Source of the DNA: Microbulbifer sp. SAOS-129_SWC
Lineage (GTDB): Bacteria; Pseudomonadota; Gammaproteobacteria; Pseudomonadales; Cellvibrionaceae
Reading direction: 5' to 3'
NCBI RefSeq assembly: GCF_039696035.1
Contig: NZ_CP155567.1
Location: forward strand, 248,001 to 312,000
Length of the DNA: 64,000 nucleotides
Shown here: positions 61,401 through 64,000 of the stretch, piece after piece
Position numbering within the stretch: the stretch's first letter is position 1
Layout: every line of letters starts with the position of its first letter
Position numbers and translations under genes: made by a program
The notes under the pieces: model-generated
Seen by the model: the letters and a program-made list of their open reading frames with translations, nothing else
What the model was told of the DNA's origin: nothing
Database searches by the model: none

Positions 61401-62717
61401 ATGAGACCTGTGTGGCAGCGCCTGCTGGCCCTCGCGGCCCTGACGATTGTTAACCTGCCCGCCCTCGCGGCGGAAGTCGAGGGTGTGCGCCTGTGGCGCG
61501 CGCCGGACCACACGCGCCTGGTGTTCGACCTGAGCGGCCCGGCCGAACACAAGCTGTTCACCCTGAGCGGCCCGGACCGGGTGGTGATCGACGTGGAGGA
61601 CACGCACCTCGCGGCGACACTGGACAACCTGCCGCTCGACGGCACCCCGATCGAGCGTGTGCGCCACGGGCGCCACCACAAGAAAGACCTGCGCGTGGTG
61701 CTGGACCTGAAACAGGCGATCAAGCCGCGCAGTTTTGCCCTGCGCCGCCACGGCGACCTGCCGGATCGCCTGGTGCTCGACCTCTACGACAAGGCCGAGA
61801 GCGAGGAGAAAACCCTGCAGCAGGTCAGCCGCGAGCGGGATATCGTCATCGCCGTCGACGCCGGTCACGGCGGTGAGGATCCCGGCGCTTCCGGCCCCGG
61901 TGGGGTGCGCGAGAAAGATGTGGTGCTGGCGATCGCCCGCCGGGTGCAGAAGGATATCGACCACCGGCGCGGCTTTACCGCCAAGCTGGTGCGCAGCGGC
62001 GACTACTATATCCCGCTGCGCGGGCGGGTGAAGAAGGGGCGTGAGATGCGCGCCGACCTGTTCGTGTCCATTCACGCCGATGCCTTCCGCCGCAAGGATG
62101 CCCGCGGTGCCGGGGTCTATGCGGTATCGTCCCGCGGTGCCACCAGTGAAACGGCGCGCTTTCTGGCCCAGCGTGAAAACGAATCCGACCTGATCGGCGG
62201 TGCCGGCAGCCTGAGCCTCGACGACAAGGACGATACCCTGGCCGGCGTGCTGCTGGACCTGTCGATGACCGCGACCATGAATGCCAGTCTCGATGTGGCA
62301 GCCAGCGTGCTGTCGCAACTGCGCACCGTTACTCACCTGCACAAGAATCGCGTGGAGCAGGCCAATTTCTCCGTGCTGCGCTCGCCCGACGTACCCTCGA
62401 TCCTGGTGGAGACCGGCTTTATCACCAACCCCTATGAGGCGCGCCGGCTGCGCGACCCGTCGTTCCAGCGCAAGCTGGCACAAAAACTCAGCGAAGGTAT
62501 AGTGGCGCACTTCAACAAGCGCCCGCCGGCGGGCACCTGGCTGGCCGCCAACCGCAGCGCCGCGGAGCGCCGCCACATCATCGCCCGCGGCGATACCCTG
62601 TCCGGCATCGCCGCGCGATACAATGTATCGGTGGCCGCGCTGAAGCAGCTCAACGGGATGACGTCCTCGGCCATCCGGGTGGGGCAGACGCTGACGATCC
62701 CGTCTCCTTCGGGGTAA
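61401..62717 (+). CDS. amiB: N-acetylmuramoyl-L-alanine amidase (AmiB/AmiC type) with LysM
   Basis: A 438-residue periplasmic cell-separation amidase. A signal peptide (about residues 1-23, ending LPALAA) is followed by an AMIN domain (about 25-130) and the Amidase_3 domain with zinc and catalytic residues His156 (DAGHGGEDPG), Glu171, His225 (SIHADAF) and Glu337 (VETGFITNP). A C-terminal LysM domain covers about 392-435 (GDTLSGIAARYNVSVAAL). The domain order matches AmiB. Usually activated by EnvC/NlpD partners. Between tsaE and mutL, as in E. coli. Confidence 0.95.
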   Translation: MRPVWQRLLALAALTIVNLPALAAEVEGVRLWRAPDHTRLVFDLSGPAEHKLFTLSGPDRVVIDVEDTHLAATLDNLPLDGTPIERVRHGRHHKKDLRVVLDLKQAIKPRSFALRRHGDLPDRLVLDLYDKAESEEKTLQQVSRERDIVIAVDAGHGGEDPGASGPGGVREKDVVLAIARRVQKDIDHRRGFTAKLVRSGDYYIPLRGRVKKGREMRADLFVSIHADAFRRKDARGAGVYAVSSRGATSETARFLAQRENESDLIGGAGSLSLDDKDDTLAGVLLDLSMTATMNASLDVAASVLSQLRTVTHLHKNRVEQANFSVLRSPDVPSILVETGFITNPYEARRLRDPSFQRKLAQKLSEGIVAHFNKRPPAGTWLAANRSAAERRHIIARGDTLSGIAARYNVSVAALKQLNGMTSSAIRVGQTLTIPSPSG

Positions 62718-62757
62718 AACTGCGCGTAGAGCGAGCACCGCTCGCTGCGCAGTTTTA
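62715..62757 (+). terminator. Cruciform-type terminator overlapping the amiB stop
   Basis: Perfect 11-bp arms (62715-62725 and 62747-62757) enclose a second small stem (AGCGAG 62730-62735 with CTCGCT 62741-62746). The distal arm ends in TTTTA. The proximal arm includes the stop codon of amiB. Confidence 0.75.
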
Positions 62758-62823
62758 CGACCGGCCAGGGATGGCCGGGCTGGCGTTCGCTCCAGGGACG
62801 GCTGCTCGCTATTAAGCTGGTGC

Positions 62824-62929
62824 GCCGGGCGGGATAGTCCTGTCCGGGACACGCTGTGAATACATCCATGTACGCTCGTAATCGGCATCCGTGCCTCATA
62901 CGGTCCCGGACAGGACTACCCCGCCCGGC
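62824..62929 (+). repeat. Family A intergenic hairpin, copy A3
   Basis: Arms 62824-62850 and 62903-62929 pair at 26 of 27 positions around a 52-nt loop (62851-62902) that matches the A1 loop at 47 of 52 positions. It lies between the amiB terminator and mutL, 50 bp before the mutL start. Confidence 0.92.
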
Positions 62930-62978
62930 TCAGTGGTATGCCGCAGCTACAGAACTCCGAATCTGAATTTGTAAATTT

Positions 62979-64000
62979 ATGTCCGACAGAATCCAGCAAC
63001 TATCCCCCCGTCTCGCCAACCAGATCGCCGCCGGTGAGGTGGTCGAGCGCCCGGCCTCGGTGATCAAGGAGCTGCTGGAGAACAGCCTCGATGCCGGCGC
63101 CTCACGCCTGGAGGTGGAGATCGAAAATGGCGGTATCAAGCGCATCAAGGTGCGCGATAACGGCAAGGGCATCGACAAAGACGACCTGCCGATGGCGCTG
63201 GCCCGCCACGCCACCTCCAAGATTCATGTACTGGAGGACCTGGAAGCGGTGGCTACGCTCGGGTTCCGCGGCGAGGCACTGGCCAGTATTTCCTCGGTGG
63301 CGCGCCTGGAGCTGACCAGCAGCCGCGACGACACTGGCAAGGGCTGGCAGGTCAGTGCCGAAGGCCGCGACATGCAGGCGCAGCTGGCGCCGGCGGCGCA
63401 CCCGCGCGGCACCAGCGTCGATGTGCGCGATCTGTTCTTCAATACCCCGGCGCGACGCAAGTTCCTGCGTACCGAGAAAACCGAATTCAACCGCGTCGAC
63501 GACACCATCAAGCGCCTGGCGCTGTCGCGCTTCGACGTATCCATCAGCCTGCGCCACAACGGCAAAGGCGTGCACAACCTGCGTGCCGGCAGTGGCCGCG
63601 TGGAGATGGAGCGCCGCGTGGCCCAGGTGTGCGGCCCGGCCTTTATGCAGAATGCGCTGCATATCGACGTCGAGCGCAGCGGCCTGCGCCTGTGGGGCTG
63701 GGTCGCGGAGCCGGCGTTTTCGCGCTCGCAGGCAGACCTGCAGTTCTTCTACGTCAACGGCCGCGCGATCCGCGACAAGGTCGTCAGTCACGCGGTGCGT
63801 CGCGCCTTCGCCGACGTGCTCTACCACGGTCGCCACCCGGCCTTTGTGCTCTACCTGGAGCTGGATCCGGCCTCGGTGGACGTCAATGTGCATCCCACCA
63901 AACACGAGGTGCGCTTCCGCGACGGCCGCCTGGTGCACGACTTCCTGTTTGGCAGCCTGCACCGCGCGCTGGCGGCGGTGCGCCCGGGCGATCGGGACGC
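62979..64000 (+). CDS. mutL: DNA mismatch repair protein MutL, 3' truncated by window edge
   Basis: The first 340 residues of the GHKL ATPase that links MutS to MutH or the downstream nick. The N-terminus [20 protein letters not shown] with [20 protein letters not shown] (Mg/ATP N-box), [19 protein letters not shown] and [19 protein letters not shown] are the canonical family motifs, and [14 protein letters not shown] with its conserved Lys is near residue 305. The C-terminal dimerisation domain lies beyond the window. The ATG at 62979 has no strong ribosome-binding site; repeat A3 ends 50 bp upstream. Confidence 0.97.
   Translation, partial: MSDRIQQLSPRLANQIAAGEVVERPASVIKELLENSLDAGASRLEVEIENGGIKRIKVRDNGKGIDKDDLPMALARHATSKIHVLEDLEAVATLGFRGEALASISSVARLELTSSRDDTGKGWQVSAEGRDMQAQLAPAAHPRGTSVDVRDLFFNTPARRKFLRTEKTEFNRVDDTIKRLALSRFDVSISLRHNGKGVHNLRAGSGRVEMERRVAQVCGPAFMQNALHIDVERSGLRLWGWVAEPAFSRSQADLQFFYVNGRAIRDKVVSHAVRRAFADVLYHGRHPAFVLYLELDPASVDVNVHPTKHEVRFRDGRLVHDFLFGSLHRALAAVRPGDRD

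Overview
The window is a GC-rich chromosomal segment of a gammaproteobacterium. Gene content and order (ruvX-yqgE-tonB-gshB-pilGHIJ-chpA-chpC; ponA-pilMNOPQ-aroKB-gltBD-hemE; hemCDXY) match the Pseudomonadales/Cellvibrionales pattern. A Microbulbifer-like marine organism is my best guess; this is inference from synteny and style, not a database result.

Layout. 1-5993: core genes rdgB (5' truncated), hemW, trxA, rho, a small RRM RNA-binding protein and ubiD. 5994-14497: an accessory island, visibly richer in A+T. It holds an orphan conserved hypothetical gene and a run of small + strand genes, most of them followed by 85-145 bp imperfect palindromes with integron attC architecture. No integron integrase is visible, so this is a cassette cluster lacking integrase (CALIN-like) as far as the window shows. 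An IS30-family element sits cleanly inside one cassette gene. A decayed IS3-family element truncates another attC and is followed by a broken gene and a 2-oxoglutarate/Fe(II) oxygenase gene. 14498-22915: minus-strand core genes (DUF3833 lipoprotein, hemY, hemX, hemD, hemC, ruvX, yqgE, tonB, gshB). 23259-34061: the Pil-Chp chemosensory operon for type IV pili (pilG, pilH, pilI, pilJ, a 2067-residue chpA/pilL and chpC), without pilK or chpB. 34138-36804: ponA on the minus strand. 37010-43836: pilMNOPQ-aroK-aroB. 44147-51389: gltB, gltD, hemE. 51581-64000: a degenerate HD-GYP protein, an MFS transporter, psd, a rhodanese, rsgA, orn, queG, nnr, tsaE, an AmiB-type amidase and the 5' part of mutL.

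How the parts fit. Type IV pilus assembly (PilMNOPQ) and its chemosensory controller (Pil-Chp) lie in the same window, separated only by ponA. Tetrapyrrole genes occur in two places (hemCDXY and hemE), with hemW separate. GltBD forms glutamate synthase. The 59 kb of core genes looks conventional.

The unusual material is (1) the integrase-less cassette array, in which attC cores supply stop codons, and two neighbouring start codons touch attC cores; (2) two families of intergenic hairpins, one with a conserved ~52-nt loop and long arms that differ between copies yet stay self-complementary; and (3) lineage oddities such as a metal-ligand-depleted HD-GYP protein and a missing damX.

Limits: everything was read by eye. 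Family assignments come from recognised motifs, and no alignment, folding or database search was run.
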